Assembly: GCF_014982805.1 (NCBI RefSeq)
Contig: NZ_JADCKC010000001.1
Span: 434,001 to 498,000, forward strand
Direction of reading: 5' to 3'
From: Gemmiger gallinarum
Lineage (GTDB): Bacteria > Bacillota > Clostridia > Oscillospirales > Ruminococcaceae
DNA: 64,000 bases
The notes below the pieces were generated by a model. The model did not search any database. It was not told the DNA's origin and was given only the letters and a program-made list of their open reading frames with translations. The position numbers and the translations under genes are program-made. Of the stretch, positions 34,237-42,381 are shown in pieces (positions within the stretch are counted from its first letter, which is position 1; every line of letters starts with the position of its first letter).

Positions 34237-35478
34237 ATGGAAAACAAAGAAAAAATATGGAACAGAAGGTTTATTCTTCTGTTTATTACAAACCTTCTGG
34301 TTCTGGCTGCCTTCTATGCCTCCATTCCGATCATTCCGATCTATTGTCAGGAAATCGGGATTACCGGTTCCAAAGTGGGCATTGTGCTGACGGCCATGTC
34401 GGTGGCAACCATTCTGTTCCGCCCGGTGGCCGGTTATCTGCTGGACAACTTCAACCGCTACCGGGTATACCTGCTGTTTCTGGCTCTGTTCTGCCTGTCC
34501 TTTCCGGCATTCATCGCCTTTCCCATCTTTGGCGCCCTGATTATCGTCCGACTGTATATGGGTGCCGTTTACTCGGTATGCGGCTCTGCAACCATGACGC
34601 TTGCCGGTGATGTCCTGCCTCCCAAAAAGATCACTGCAGGCATCAGCCGGTTTGCCTTCACCGTCTCCATTGGTATGGCAGTGGGCCCCTATGTAGGGCT
34701 TCAGGTTCAGAACTACATGAGCAGCGAGGCTTCTTTTCTTACCATCTTCGGCATCACCGTCGTGGCGCTGATCTGCGTTTCCTGCTGCCGCATCCGGTAT
34801 CCAAAGATTGAGCGGAAGAAGTTCTCCATCCGCGACTCGATCTACGGCCCTGCACTTACCTTTATGTTCAATATGATGTTTCTGATGATCCCCTACGGCG
34901 CCGTGATCGCCTATTCCTTCATCTTCGCTCAGGAAAAAGGCCTTACCGCATATCTGCCGTACTTCTATATCACTCTGGTCGTGGGTATGCTGCTTTCCAA
35001 ACTCTCGACTCAGAAACTGATCGACGCCGGAAAGCATCGGGTTCTGGTCTACGTCAGCCTTGCCATTCTGATCCTTACCATGGCCAGCTACCTGTTCATG
35101 TCCACCGGCATTCACCTGCTGCTGGCCGGATTTTTCTTCGGCCTTGGCTACGGCATCCTGCAGCCGCTCTTTCAGTCTTTCGTCACCGGCAGCACCCCCG
35201 CGCCCAAGCGCGGCGTTGCCAACGCCACCTACATGCTCTCCTATGACATGGGAATCGGTATCGGTTCCCTGCTGATGGGCTGCCTGCAGGAAACCATTGG
35301 CCTGCCCGTCGGCTTTGCCCTGACGGCCATTGCTTATTTGATCGGCGGCATTGTCTATCTCGTTTATGTGGATGGATATTACCGCATGGCCATCACCTTA
35401 TCTCGTTTGTACCCAGAAATCGGACGGTCCATTTTATGCGCTATAATTTCTAAGCTTTTATGCTTAGTATCTTTATAA
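34237..35478 (+). CDS. Major facilitator superfamily transporter, probable efflux pump
   Basis: A 413-aa protein with twelve predicted membrane segments. PIIPIYCQEIGITGSKVGIV and the motif-A region FRPVAGYLLDNFNRYR between segments 2 and 3 are MFS features. Control by the divergent MarR repressor points to drug or metabolite export, with unknown substrate. The ATG follows AAAGGAG. The last 18 bp of the coding region overlap a palindrome (35450-35467) that resembles the operator of the next gene. Confidence 0.88.
   Translation: MENKEKIWNRRFILLFITNLLVLAAFYASIPIIPIYCQEIGITGSKVGIVLTAMSVATILFRPVAGYLLDNFNRYRVYLLFLALFCLSFPAFIAFPIFGALIIVRLYMGAVYSVCGSATMTLAGDVLPPKKITAGISRFAFTVSIGMAVGPYVGLQVQNYMSSEASFLTIFGITVVALICVSCCRIRYPKIERKKFSIRDSIYGPALTFMFNMMFLMIPYGAVIAYSFIFAQEKGLTAYLPYFYITLVVGMLLSKLSTQKLIDAGKHRVLVYVSLAILILTMASYLFMSTGIHLLLAGFFFGLGYGILQPLFQSFVTGSTPAPKRGVANATYMLSYDMGIGIGSLLMGCLQETIGLPVGFALTAIAYLIGGIVYLVYVDGYYRMAITLSRLYPEIGRSILCAIISKLLCLVSL
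35450..35467 (+). promoter_or_regulatory. CTAAGC palindrome, site 1
   Basis: CTAAGC-TTTTAT-GCTTAG is a perfect 6+6+6 inverted repeat at the end of the MFS gene. A similar one overlaps the promoter of the XRE gene. Confidence 0.45.
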
Positions 35479-35547
35479 TACTATACATATTAGCTTAGTT
35501 CAAGCCTTTTCAGAAAAATATTCTTAAATAAATTTGTTTAGATTCTC

Positions 35548-35576
35548 TTGACTTTCCTAAGCAAATATGCTATGTT
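35548..35576 (+). promoter_or_regulatory. XRE gene promoter with CTAAGC palindrome, site 2
   Basis: TTGACT (35548-35553), 17 bp, TATGTT (35571-35576). CTAAGC-AAATAT-GCTATG (35557-35574) fills the spacer, a position for autoregulation by the XRE protein. Confidence 0.55.
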
Positions 35577-35611
35577 CACTATAAAGATCATCATAGATTG
35601 GAGTTGGACGT

Positions 35612-36100
35612 ATGGCCATCGGTGAGAGAATCCACTTTTTCCGTCTGCTGCGAGGAATGACACAGAAATATCTGGGTATGGCCGTGGGCTTCCCGGAGAA
35701 ATCCGCCGATGTGCGCCTGGCTCAGTATGAGACAGGATCAAGAACACCTAAGGCTGACCTGACTGCTGCCCTGGCACAGGTACTTGATGTATCTCCTCAC
35801 GCTCTCTCCGTCCCGGATATAGACTCCTATGTTGGGCTCATGCACACCCTGTTTGCCCTGGAGGACAACTATGGGCTGAAAGTCACGGAGCAGGATGGTG
35901 TACTCTCCTTGCAGGTGGATTTCCGCAAGAATAAGGATGCCGCCAGACTGCATGAAATGCTTTGGGCCTGGCGGGAGCAGGCCTCCAAGCTGGAGGCCGG
36001 AGAGATCTCTCAGGAGGACTACGACCGTTGGCGTTATCACTACCCGGAGTACGACAGCAGCCAGATCCGCGCCAAGGTTCCGCCGGAGGGCCTGCTCTGA
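35612..36100 (+). CDS. XRE-family helix-turn-helix regulator
   Basis: A 162-aa protein with an N-terminal Cro/CI-type HTH (residues 4-60: RLLRGMTQKYLGMAVGF, RLAQYETGSRTPKADL) and a C-terminal part of unknown fold with DFRKNKDAARLHEMLWAWREQ and EISQEDYDRWRYHYPE. The C-terminal layout is common in clostridial XRE proteins. The ATG follows TTGGAG. CTAAGC palindromes around its promoter are likely its own operators. Confidence 0.82.
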   Translation: MAIGERIHFFRLLRGMTQKYLGMAVGFPEKSADVRLAQYETGSRTPKADLTAALAQVLDVSPHALSVPDIDSYVGLMHTLFALEDNYGLKVTEQDGVLSLQVDFRKNKDAARLHEMLWAWREQASKLEAGEISQEDYDRWRYHYPEYDSSQIRAKVPPEGLL

Positions 36101-36176
36101 CCCTCTCACTTGTAGGCCACGGGAGAGCCTGTTTGTTGCGCAAAATCAGTAAATTCAGATACATGAGAGCAAAATA

Positions 36177-36217
36177 AAAAAGGTCTAACTGATCAGCAAA
36201 AATCAGTTAGACCTTTT
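36177..36217 (+). terminator. Terminator after the XRE gene
   Basis: AAAAGGTCTAACTGAT pairs with ATCAGTTAGACCTTTT (16 bp) around an 8-nt loop. It can act in both directions. Confidence 0.88.
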
Positions 36218-36374
36218 CTCTTAGAATAAAAATTCTGCGTATTCGCAAGCCACCCAAATCACCAGAATAACTCTGAATTTGACGGGTGCTATCAATCTGC
36301 TATCAAAGGGGGAATCTGAAATCCGAAAACCCAGTGTTTATGCGGGTTTGCGGGCTCTCATATCCACTTTTTAC
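36218..36374. other. Non-coding stretch beside the guaA 3' end
   Basis: About 157 bp without a gene. It holds a tandem TGCTATCAA (36287-36295 and 36298-36306) and no terminator for guaA. The 3' end of guaA is a known integration target in other bacteria, so an old element scar is possible but unproven. Confidence 0.3.
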
Positions 36375-37919
36375 TTATTCGAACTCAATCGTAGCCGGGG
36401 GCTTGGTGGTGTAATCGAACATGACACGGTTGACGTTCTTGACTTCGTTGACAATGCGGTTTGCTGCGGTGGTAAGGGTCTCGGTGGGCAGCAGTGTAAC
36501 TTCCGCGGTCATGAAGTCGGTGGTAGTCACTGCGCGCAGTGCGATGGCATAATCGTAGGTGCGCTCGTCGCCCATAACGCCGACGCTCTGCATGTTGGTC
36601 AGTGCCGCAAAATACTGGCTGGGCCGCTGGCTCATGGGGAGCTTGTCCACCTCTTCCCGCCAGATGGCATCGGCATCCTGCACGATGGCCACCTTTTCCG
36701 GCGTGACTTCCCCGATGATTCGGATAGCAAGACCGGGTCCCGGGAAGGGCTGTCGAGACACCAGGTATTCGGGCAGGCCCAGCTCACGGCCGGCCTGGCG
36801 AACCTCGTCCTTGAACAGATCGCGCAGCGGTTCGACCAGCGCCTTAAAGTCCACCTTATCCGGCAAGCCGCCCACATTATGGTGGCTCTTGATCACCGCG
36901 GATTCACCGCCCAGGCCACTCTCCACCACGTCCGGGTAGATGGTGCCCTGTGCCAAGAAGTCCACTGCACCGATCTTTTTGGCCTCTTCCTCAAAGACAC
37001 GGATGAACTCCTCGCCAATGATCTTCCGCTTGCTCTCGGGAGCAGTCTGGCCGGCCAGCTTCTGATAGAAGCGGTCCCGCGCATCCACACAGATGAAGTT
37101 GATGTCGAAGGCTCCGCCCTCGCCGAAAACCTCACAAACCTGTTCCCGCTCATTCTTGCGCAGCAGGCCGTGGTCCACAAAGACACAGGTCAGCTGACGG
37201 CCCACCGCTTTGGCCAGCAGAGCTGCGCAGACGCTGGAGTCCACGCCGCCGGACAGAGCACACAGCACACGGCCGTCACCAATTTTCTTGCGGAGTTCCT
37301 CCACCGTGGCTGCCACAAAGGAATCCATCTTCCAGGTACCGGAGCAGCCGCATACCTTATATACAAAGTTATGCAGCATCTGGACACCGTTCTCGGTGTG
37401 CATGACCTCCGGGTGGAACTGCACGCAGTACAGGCCGCGGGCAGTATCCTGAGCCGCAGCAACCGGGCAGTTGGGCGTGCTGGCCGTAATCTCAAAGCCG
37501 GGCGCCGCCTGCTCAATATAGTCGTTATGGCTCATCCAGCAGACATTCTTCTCCGGCAGTCCGCTGAACAGCGGCGAGGTGGTATTCAGGTCCACCGCCG
37601 TCTTGCCGTATTCCCGCTCCGGTGCGCGGCAAACCTTGCCGCCCAGCATATGCATCATCAGCTGGCTGCCGTAGCAGATGCCGAGAATGGGCACACCCCA
37701 AGTATAAATTTCGGGATCGATCGTTGCCGCATCAGGCAAATATACACTGTTGGGACCACCAGTAAAAATGATGCCCTTGGGATTCTTGGCGCGGATCTTC
37801 TCCAGCGGCGTGCGATAGGAATAGATTTCACAGTAGACGTTGCACTCACGGACACGGCGGGCAATCAGCTGATTGTACTGGCCACCGAAATCAAGAACAA
37901 TGACGGTTTCCTGCTGCAT
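36375..37919 (-). CDS. guaA: GMP synthase (glutamine-hydrolysing)
   Basis: Converts XMP to GMP with glutamine. The N-terminal glutamine amidotransferase has [15 protein letters not shown] (catalytic Cys near residue 83) and the His-Glu pair in [10 protein letters not shown]. The ATP pyrophosphatase has [15 protein letters not shown]. The C-terminal dimer domain ends [14 protein letters not shown]. The 514-aa protein starts at the ATG at 37919 after GAGGAGAGG. A promoter is at 37945-37972. No purine riboswitch was found in the short leader. Confidence 0.96.
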   Translation of the reverse strand: MQQETVIVLDFGGQYNQLIARRVRECNVYCEIYSYRTPLEKIRAKNPKGIIFTGGPNSVYLPDAATIDPEIYTWGVPILGICYGSQLMMHMLGGKVCRAPEREYGKTAVDLNTTSPLFSGLPEKNVCWMSHNDYIEQAAPGFEITASTPNCPVAAAQDTARGLYCVQFHPEVMHTENGVQMLHNFVYKVCGCSGTWKMDSFVAATVEELRKKIGDGRVLCALSGGVDSSVCAALLAKAVGRQLTCVFVDHGLLRKNEREQVCEVFGEGGAFDINFICVDARDRFYQKLAGQTAPESKRKIIGEEFIRVFEEEAKKIGAVDFLAQGTIYPDVVESGLGGESAVIKSHHNVGGLPDKVDFKALVEPLRDLFKDEVRQAGRELGLPEYLVSRQPFPGPGLAIRIIGEVTPEKVAIVQDADAIWREEVDKLPMSQRPSQYFAALTNMQSVGVMGDERTYDYAIALRAVTTTDFMTAEVTLLPTETLTTAANRIVNEVKNVNRVMFDYTTKPPATIEFE

Positions 37920-37944
37920 GAGCCTCTCCTCTCTCGTTCTAAAC

Positions 37945-37972
37945 ATTATATTTCGACCTATTATATCACCAA
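37945..37972 (-). promoter_or_regulatory. Promoter of guaA
   Basis: On the minus strand TTGGTG (37967-37972), 16 bp, perfect TATAAT (37945-37950), only about 25 bp before the start codon. Confidence 0.55.
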
Positions 37973-38008
37973 TACCACAAAATTGGTAGGGCATCCCGAG
38001 AAAAATCT

Positions 38009-38048
38009 AAAACGCCGTCCCGGCAGAAAATGCCAGGGACGGCGTTTT
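38009..38048 (-). terminator. Terminator after galK
   Basis: AAAACGCCGTCCC...GGCA, loop GAAAA, TGCC...GGGACGGCGTTTT, with a T run in both directions. Confidence 0.88.
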
Positions 38049-38053
38049 GAGTT

Positions 38054-39361
38054 TTACAGATCCGGCGTTACGGGAATCGCACCGTAATTGCGGATACTCA
38101 GCACATAGCAACTGCCCTCGCCAAAGACGGCATCAATGGCCGCTTTGTATGTATCCAGGAGATCCAGCGGCACAAACGCCTGGATCGTCCCGGCAAAGCC
38201 GCCGCCCTGCAGGCGCCAGGCGCCGCGATCCCCTAGAACACGCTGACTGATGGCCAGGGCCAGAGGCACTCCCTGCTCCTGCGGTGCCTTCAGGCTGTAT
38301 GCATTCTGGTTGAATTCAAAGCTGGAATGGCCTCCCTCCAGAATCAGCTTGAGGAAGCGGTCAAACTGATTCTGCTTGACTGCATCGCACAGCTGGGCGG
38401 CACGGCGGCAGTCATTGAAGAAATGGATGGCACGGATAACGGCACGGTCGCCGGTCGCCTTGCGGACATCGGGAATTGCCTTGAAGAATTCCTCCTCGTC
38501 CACCTCGCGCAGGACCTTTTTGCCGAAATATGCGGCGACGGATTCCATCTCACGGCGGATGGCTGCATAGTCATCGGTCAGGTCGGCATGGCTGCCCTTG
38601 GTGTCACTGATACACAGTGCATACCCCTGAGCCGCAAGGTCAAAGTCCACCTTATTGACGATGGGATTGGTGGGGTCCTTGAAATCAATGGTGATGGCGC
38701 TGCCCACGGCGCAGGCGGTCTGGTCCATCAGGCCGGAGGGTTTGCCGAAGAAAACATTCTCCGCATACTGGCCGATCTTGGCGATCTCCACCTGGTTGAA
38801 CTTGTCCATATCCCCATTGTTGTACTCGCCGCGGAAGATGGCTCCCATGCAGACCTCGAAAGCCGCAGAGCTGGAGAGGCCCGAACCGCGCAGAACGTTG
38901 CTGGCAGTATAAGCATCAAAGCCGCCCACCTTGCCGCCGGCCTGGACAATGCCTGCCGCCACACCGCGAATCAGCGCCGCGGAATGCTCTTTCTCATCCG
39001 GCTGAGGCGTAAGTACCGACAAATCCACATGGTCCATCTTGTCAAAGCCATGAGATTTCAGCCGGACAAGAGTGCCTTCTGTCGGGGAAACCACCGACAC
39101 CACGTCCAGGTTGACTGCACCGGCCATGACCACACCGTTGTTATGATCGGTATGGTTGCCGCCGATCTCGGTACGGCCGGGAGCCGAGTAAATCCGAACT
39201 ATGCGGCCGGTACCATAATAATGTTCAAAGCGTTCAATCGCATGAATATAACGTTCCCGCTGGGCGGCCACAACAGCGGAATCCTTTGCATACAATTTTT
39301 CAAAAGCAGCGTCATACTGACCGGCTGCGATGCTCTGTTTCAATTCAGTACTTGTCGCCAT
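38054..39361 (-). CDS. galK: Galactokinase
   Basis: Phosphorylates galactose at C1, the first committed step of the Leloir pathway. The 435-aa GHMP kinase has the sugar-binding signature GRTEIGGNHTDHNNG, the ATP motif LRGSGLSSSAAFE near residue 145, and LQGGGFAGTIQAFV in the C-terminal motif. GRTE and GGNH in place of the more common GRVN and GEH are accepted variants. The start is the ATG at 39361 after AAAGGTGAG. It is divergent from an AraC regulator, the probable controller. No galT or galE is nearby. Confidence 0.93.
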   Translation of the reverse strand: MATSTELKQSIAAGQYDAAFEKLYAKDSAVVAAQRERYIHAIERFEHYYGTGRIVRIYSAPGRTEIGGNHTDHNNGVVMAGAVNLDVVSVVSPTEGTLVRLKSHGFDKMDHVDLSVLTPQPDEKEHSAALIRGVAAGIVQAGGKVGGFDAYTASNVLRGSGLSSSAAFEVCMGAIFRGEYNNGDMDKFNQVEIAKIGQYAENVFFGKPSGLMDQTACAVGSAITIDFKDPTNPIVNKVDFDLAAQGYALCISDTKGSHADLTDDYAAIRREMESVAAYFGKKVLREVDEEEFFKAIPDVRKATGDRAVIRAIHFFNDCRRAAQLCDAVKQNQFDRFLKLILEGGHSSFEFNQNAYSLKAPQEQGVPLALAISQRVLGDRGAWRLQGGGFAGTIQAFVPLDLLDTYKAAIDAVFGEGSCYVLSIRNYGAIPVTPDL

Positions 39362-39473
39362 GGATACACTCACCTTTCTTGACTGGTGTCCATCTTATGG
39401 AAGATGAACAAAAAAATCATCGTATTTTCAGCAAATCCAACCAGACATCCCAGATTTGCCATTTCTTATCTCA

Positions 39474-39501
39474 AGTATAACAAATTTTTTCGTGAAGTAA
39501 A
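39474..39501 (-). promoter_or_regulatory. Promoter of galK
   Basis: On the minus strand TTTACT (39496-39501), 16 bp, TATACT (39474-39479). The weak -35 fits an activator-dependent promoter. Confidence 0.5.
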
Positions 39502-39611
39502 CATCTTTTTACGACGCCTTTATGGACTTTTGATGAATAGGCTGATATAATAGAGAGAAATCGGGAAGCAACCCTTATATCAGTAGACCTTTTTTCCGGG
39601 AGTAGATCACG

Positions 39612-40457
39612 ATGACCAGCTTAGCAAAGCAATCTTACAAACAAAGTTATACCGACAATGTTGAACTGTCCATTTTCAACTGCGGTCATGAATACTGCGA
39701 GCCTGGACACACCTGGGGGCCTGGCGTCCGGGATCACTACCTGATTCATCTGGTCGTTGCTGGCAAGGGCGTGTACCAGGTCAACGGTGCCTCCTTCGCG
39801 CTGGAAGAGGGTGACCTGTTTCTGGCAAAGCCCAACCAGCTCATCACCTATGCAGCTGACGAGACCGATCCCTGGGAATACTACTGGGTCGGTTTCAACG
39901 GAGCCTGCGCCAACAAGCTGGTTCAGCAGGCTCCCTTCTCCGACACACGTCCGGTGCATCACTGCAAGAACCCCCAGAAAGTGCGTGAGGCGCTGTACAA
40001 CATCTACCTGGCCCGTGGCCCGGAACCTCAGTGTGAAGCTCTGATGACCGGATACCTTTATATCTTTATGGCTCACCTGATGGAGGAAGCCCGGGGCATG
40101 ATGCCCAGCGTCGGCAGTTCCAGCAGCCAGTATGTGCTTTCGGCCATCAAGTATATTCAGTTCAACTACTCCCATGATATCTCGGTGGACGACATTGCCA
40201 AGGCGGTAGGCGTCAGCCGCAGCCATCTCTACCGGGTTTTCATGTCCAATGTCGGTCAGAGCCCCATCGACTATCTCACCGATTACCGCATCAGCGAGGC
40301 CTGTTACCTGCTCAAGAACTCCAATCTCTCCATTGCGGAAATCGCGGTGTCGGTAGGGTTCTTCGATCAGTTCTACTTCTCCCGTGTATTCAAAAAAGTA
40401 AAGGGCGTTCCCCCGAGCCGGTATCTTTCCGCGCTGGAGAAAAATCCTCAGCTTTAA
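39612..40457 (+). CDS. AraC-family transcriptional regulator
   Basis: A 281-aa protein: N-terminal cupin-like sensor (about residues 20-120, HLVVAGKGVYQVNG and EEGDLFLAKPNQLITY) and a C-terminal pair of HTH units (180-278) with ISVDDIAKAVGVSRSHLYRVF and SIAEIAVSVGFFDQFYFSRVFKK, the AraC signature. The GTP-free cupin half suggests sugar sensing. Divergent from galK, so it probably controls galactose use. A perfect TATAAT lies at 39546-39551. The ATG follows GGGAG. Confidence 0.9.
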   Translation: MTSLAKQSYKQSYTDNVELSIFNCGHEYCEPGHTWGPGVRDHYLIHLVVAGKGVYQVNGASFALEEGDLFLAKPNQLITYAADETDPWEYYWVGFNGACANKLVQQAPFSDTRPVHHCKNPQKVREALYNIYLARGPEPQCEALMTGYLYIFMAHLMEEARGMMPSVGSSSSQYVLSAIKYIQFNYSHDISVDDIAKAVGVSRSHLYRVFMSNVGQSPIDYLTDYRISEACYLLKNSNLSIAEIAVSVGFFDQFYFSRVFKKVKGVPPSRYLSALEKNPQL

Positions 40458-40556
40458 TTGTTCCGCTGCCTCGGCAGTGTTCTGCGGGTCCGTCGGCTCT
40501 GTCCGGGGTCGAAGGCGGACCCGCTGTTATTTTGCAAATGATTTCAGGAGGAATTC

Positions 40557-42200
40557 ATGCCGCTGCAAAAGAATCAGATCATCCCCCTCACCATCGAATC
40601 GCTGTCCAGTGACGGCAACGGTGTGGGACATTTTGAGGGCCAGGCTGTCTTTGTGCCCGGCACCGCTCCCGGCGATGTGCTGCGCGTCCGCATCGTCAAG
40701 CCGCTGAGCCGGTATGCCTTCGGCAAGGTGGAAGAACTGCTCACGGCAGGAGAAGGCCGCATCTCCCCCGATTGCCTTGCCTACGGCCCCTGCGGCGGCT
40801 GCAGTCTGCGCCACCTTTCCTATCAGGCGGAATGTGAGGCCAAAACCGCCTTTGTACGGGAGGCCTTTGCCAGAATCGGCGGTCTCTCTCTCCCGGTGCT
40901 GCCGGTGGTTCCCGCTCCCGATCCCACACGCTACCGCAACAAGGTCCAGCTTCCCGTGGGGCGCGATGCCGACGGCCATATCGTGACCGGTTTTTATGCC
41001 GGGAGAAGTCATCGAATCGTCCCCTGTTCCGACTGTCTTCTCCAGCCGGAATGGATGAACCGTCTGGCTGCCCGGGCCTGCACTCTGATGGAACAGTATT
41101 CCATTGAACCGTACGACGAAGTTTCCGCCACCGGTCTGGTCCGGCATCTTTATATGCGCCAGGGCTGGCACAGCGGTCAGCGGCTTCTCTGCCTGGTACT
41201 GAACGGCAGCCATCTGCCCCATGAAGAGGACTTCTGCCGCACATTACAGCAGGAGTTTTTCCTGACCACCGTGCTGATCAATCGGAATACCGAGCGCACC
41301 AATGTCATTCTCGGCAGACGCACCCGTACGGTCCTCGGTCCCGGCGTAATCGAGGATACCCTGGCCGGTGTCCCCCTCCGGATGGGTGTGCATGAGTTTT
41401 ATCAGGTGAACACCCCCGCCGCGGAGGCCCTGTATGCCAAAGCCCGGGAGCTGGCAGGTCTGCACCCCGACGACTTGCTGTTTGATCTGTACTGCGGAAT
41501 GGGAACCATCGGCCTTTCCATGCTGCCGGACTGCGGCAGTCTGGTTGGCGTGGAGGTAGTCGCTCCTGCCGTGGAAGAGGCCCGGCAGACAGCCCGGCGG
41601 CTGGGACTTCCGGAGGACAAGGCTTCCTTCTTCTGCATGGATGCAGGAGAAGCCGCTGCCCGCTTTGCTTCGGAAGGCCGCCGTCCTGATGTGATCGTCG
41701 TGGACCCGCCCCGCAAGGGATGCGACGGTGCCACGCTGGAAGCCATTTCCCAAATGTCTCCGCGCACAATCGTGATGGTCAGCTGCAACCCGGCCACTGC
41801 CGCCCGGGATGTAAAAACGCTCACCGAAAATGGATATACCGTGGAAACGATCCAGCCTTTTGACCTCTTCCCGAGAACAAAACACGTGGAAACGGTTGTC
41901 TTGCTTTCCAAGGGAGAAATCGACTCCAAAAAGGTTCGCGTGGAGTTCTCTTTGGAGGACATGGATATGTCCGGGTTCCAGCAGGGCGCGACTTATGAGC
42001 AGATTAAAGCGTATGTGCTGGAACATACCGGCCTGAAGGTATCTTCCTTGTATATCTCTCAGGTAAAGCGGAAGTGCGGATTGGATGTTGGTCAAAACTA
42101 TAATCTGTCGAAGAAGGAAGATGCCAAAGTGCCGCAGTGTCCACCGGAAAAGGAAGCTGCAATTATGGAGGCACTAAAGCATTTTCAAATGCTTGAATAG
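40557..42200 (+). CDS. rlmD: 23S rRNA uracil-C5 methyltransferase with an element-supplied C-terminal tail
   Basis: Methylates a 23S rRNA uridine with S-adenosylmethionine. Domains: TRAM (residues 5-62), an Fe-S cluster region DCLAYGPCGGC, and the methyltransferase fold with LFDLYCGMGTIGLSM, VDPPRKGCDG and the catalytic Cys in MVSCNPATAARDV. The normal family end should come just after RTKHVETVVLLSK (residues about 440-452). Here about 95 more residues follow (YEQIKAYVLEHTGLKVSSLY, QVKRKCGLD, QCPPEKEAAIMEALKHFQ). This tail is in my experience found in clostridial elements. It probably came with the island inserted at this point. Whether the hybrid is active is unknown. Confidence 0.85.
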   Translation: MPLQKNQIIPLTIESLSSDGNGVGHFEGQAVFVPGTAPGDVLRVRIVKPLSRYAFGKVEELLTAGEGRISPDCLAYGPCGGCSLRHLSYQAECEAKTAFVREAFARIGGLSLPVLPVVPAPDPTRYRNKVQLPVGRDADGHIVTGFYAGRSHRIVPCSDCLLQPEWMNRLAARACTLMEQYSIEPYDEVSATGLVRHLYMRQGWHSGQRLLCLVLNGSHLPHEEDFCRTLQQEFFLTTVLINRNTERTNVILGRRTRTVLGPGVIEDTLAGVPLRMGVHEFYQVNTPAAEALYAKARELAGLHPDDLLFDLYCGMGTIGLSMLPDCGSLVGVEVVAPAVEEARQTARRLGLPEDKASFFCMDAGEAAARFASEGRRPDVIVVDPPRKGCDGATLEAISQMSPRTIVMVSCNPATAARDVKTLTENGYTVETIQPFDLFPRTKHVETVVLLSKGEIDSKKVRVEFSLEDMDMSGFQQGATYEQIKAYVLEHTGLKVSSLYISQVKRKCGLDVGQNYNLSKKEDAKVPQCPPEKEAAIMEALKHFQMLE

Positions 42201-42211
42201 GGACTTTTCTT

Positions 42212-42252
42212 AATTAAAGACCAACTGCTATGCTAGCGGTTGGTCTTTAATT
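42212..42252 (+). terminator. Terminator after the hybrid rlmD
   Basis: AATTAAAGACCAAC pairs with GTTGGTCTTTAATT (14 bp). It lies inside the island and would stop both strands. Confidence 0.85.
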
Positions 42253-42313
42253 CAAGCCGGTATTACTAGTGGAATGGTATGGCTTTAGGAATGCTTGTGA
42301 TTGGTTCTCTTTG

Positions 42314-42342
42314 TTGACGGTTGCCCTTATCTAAGGTACAAT
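42314..42342 (+). promoter_or_regulatory. Promoter of the hsd operon
   Basis: TTGACG (42314-42319), 17 bp, TACAAT (42337-42342), 40 bp before hsdM. Confidence 0.7.
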
Positions 42343-42381
42343 TACGTTGGATTATAATAAGTTGAAATGAGGTATTAAACT

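Noticed and set aside
37920-37980. Purine riboswitch upstream of guaA
   Set aside because: The promoter lies only about 25 bp before the start codon, leaving no room for the aptamer.
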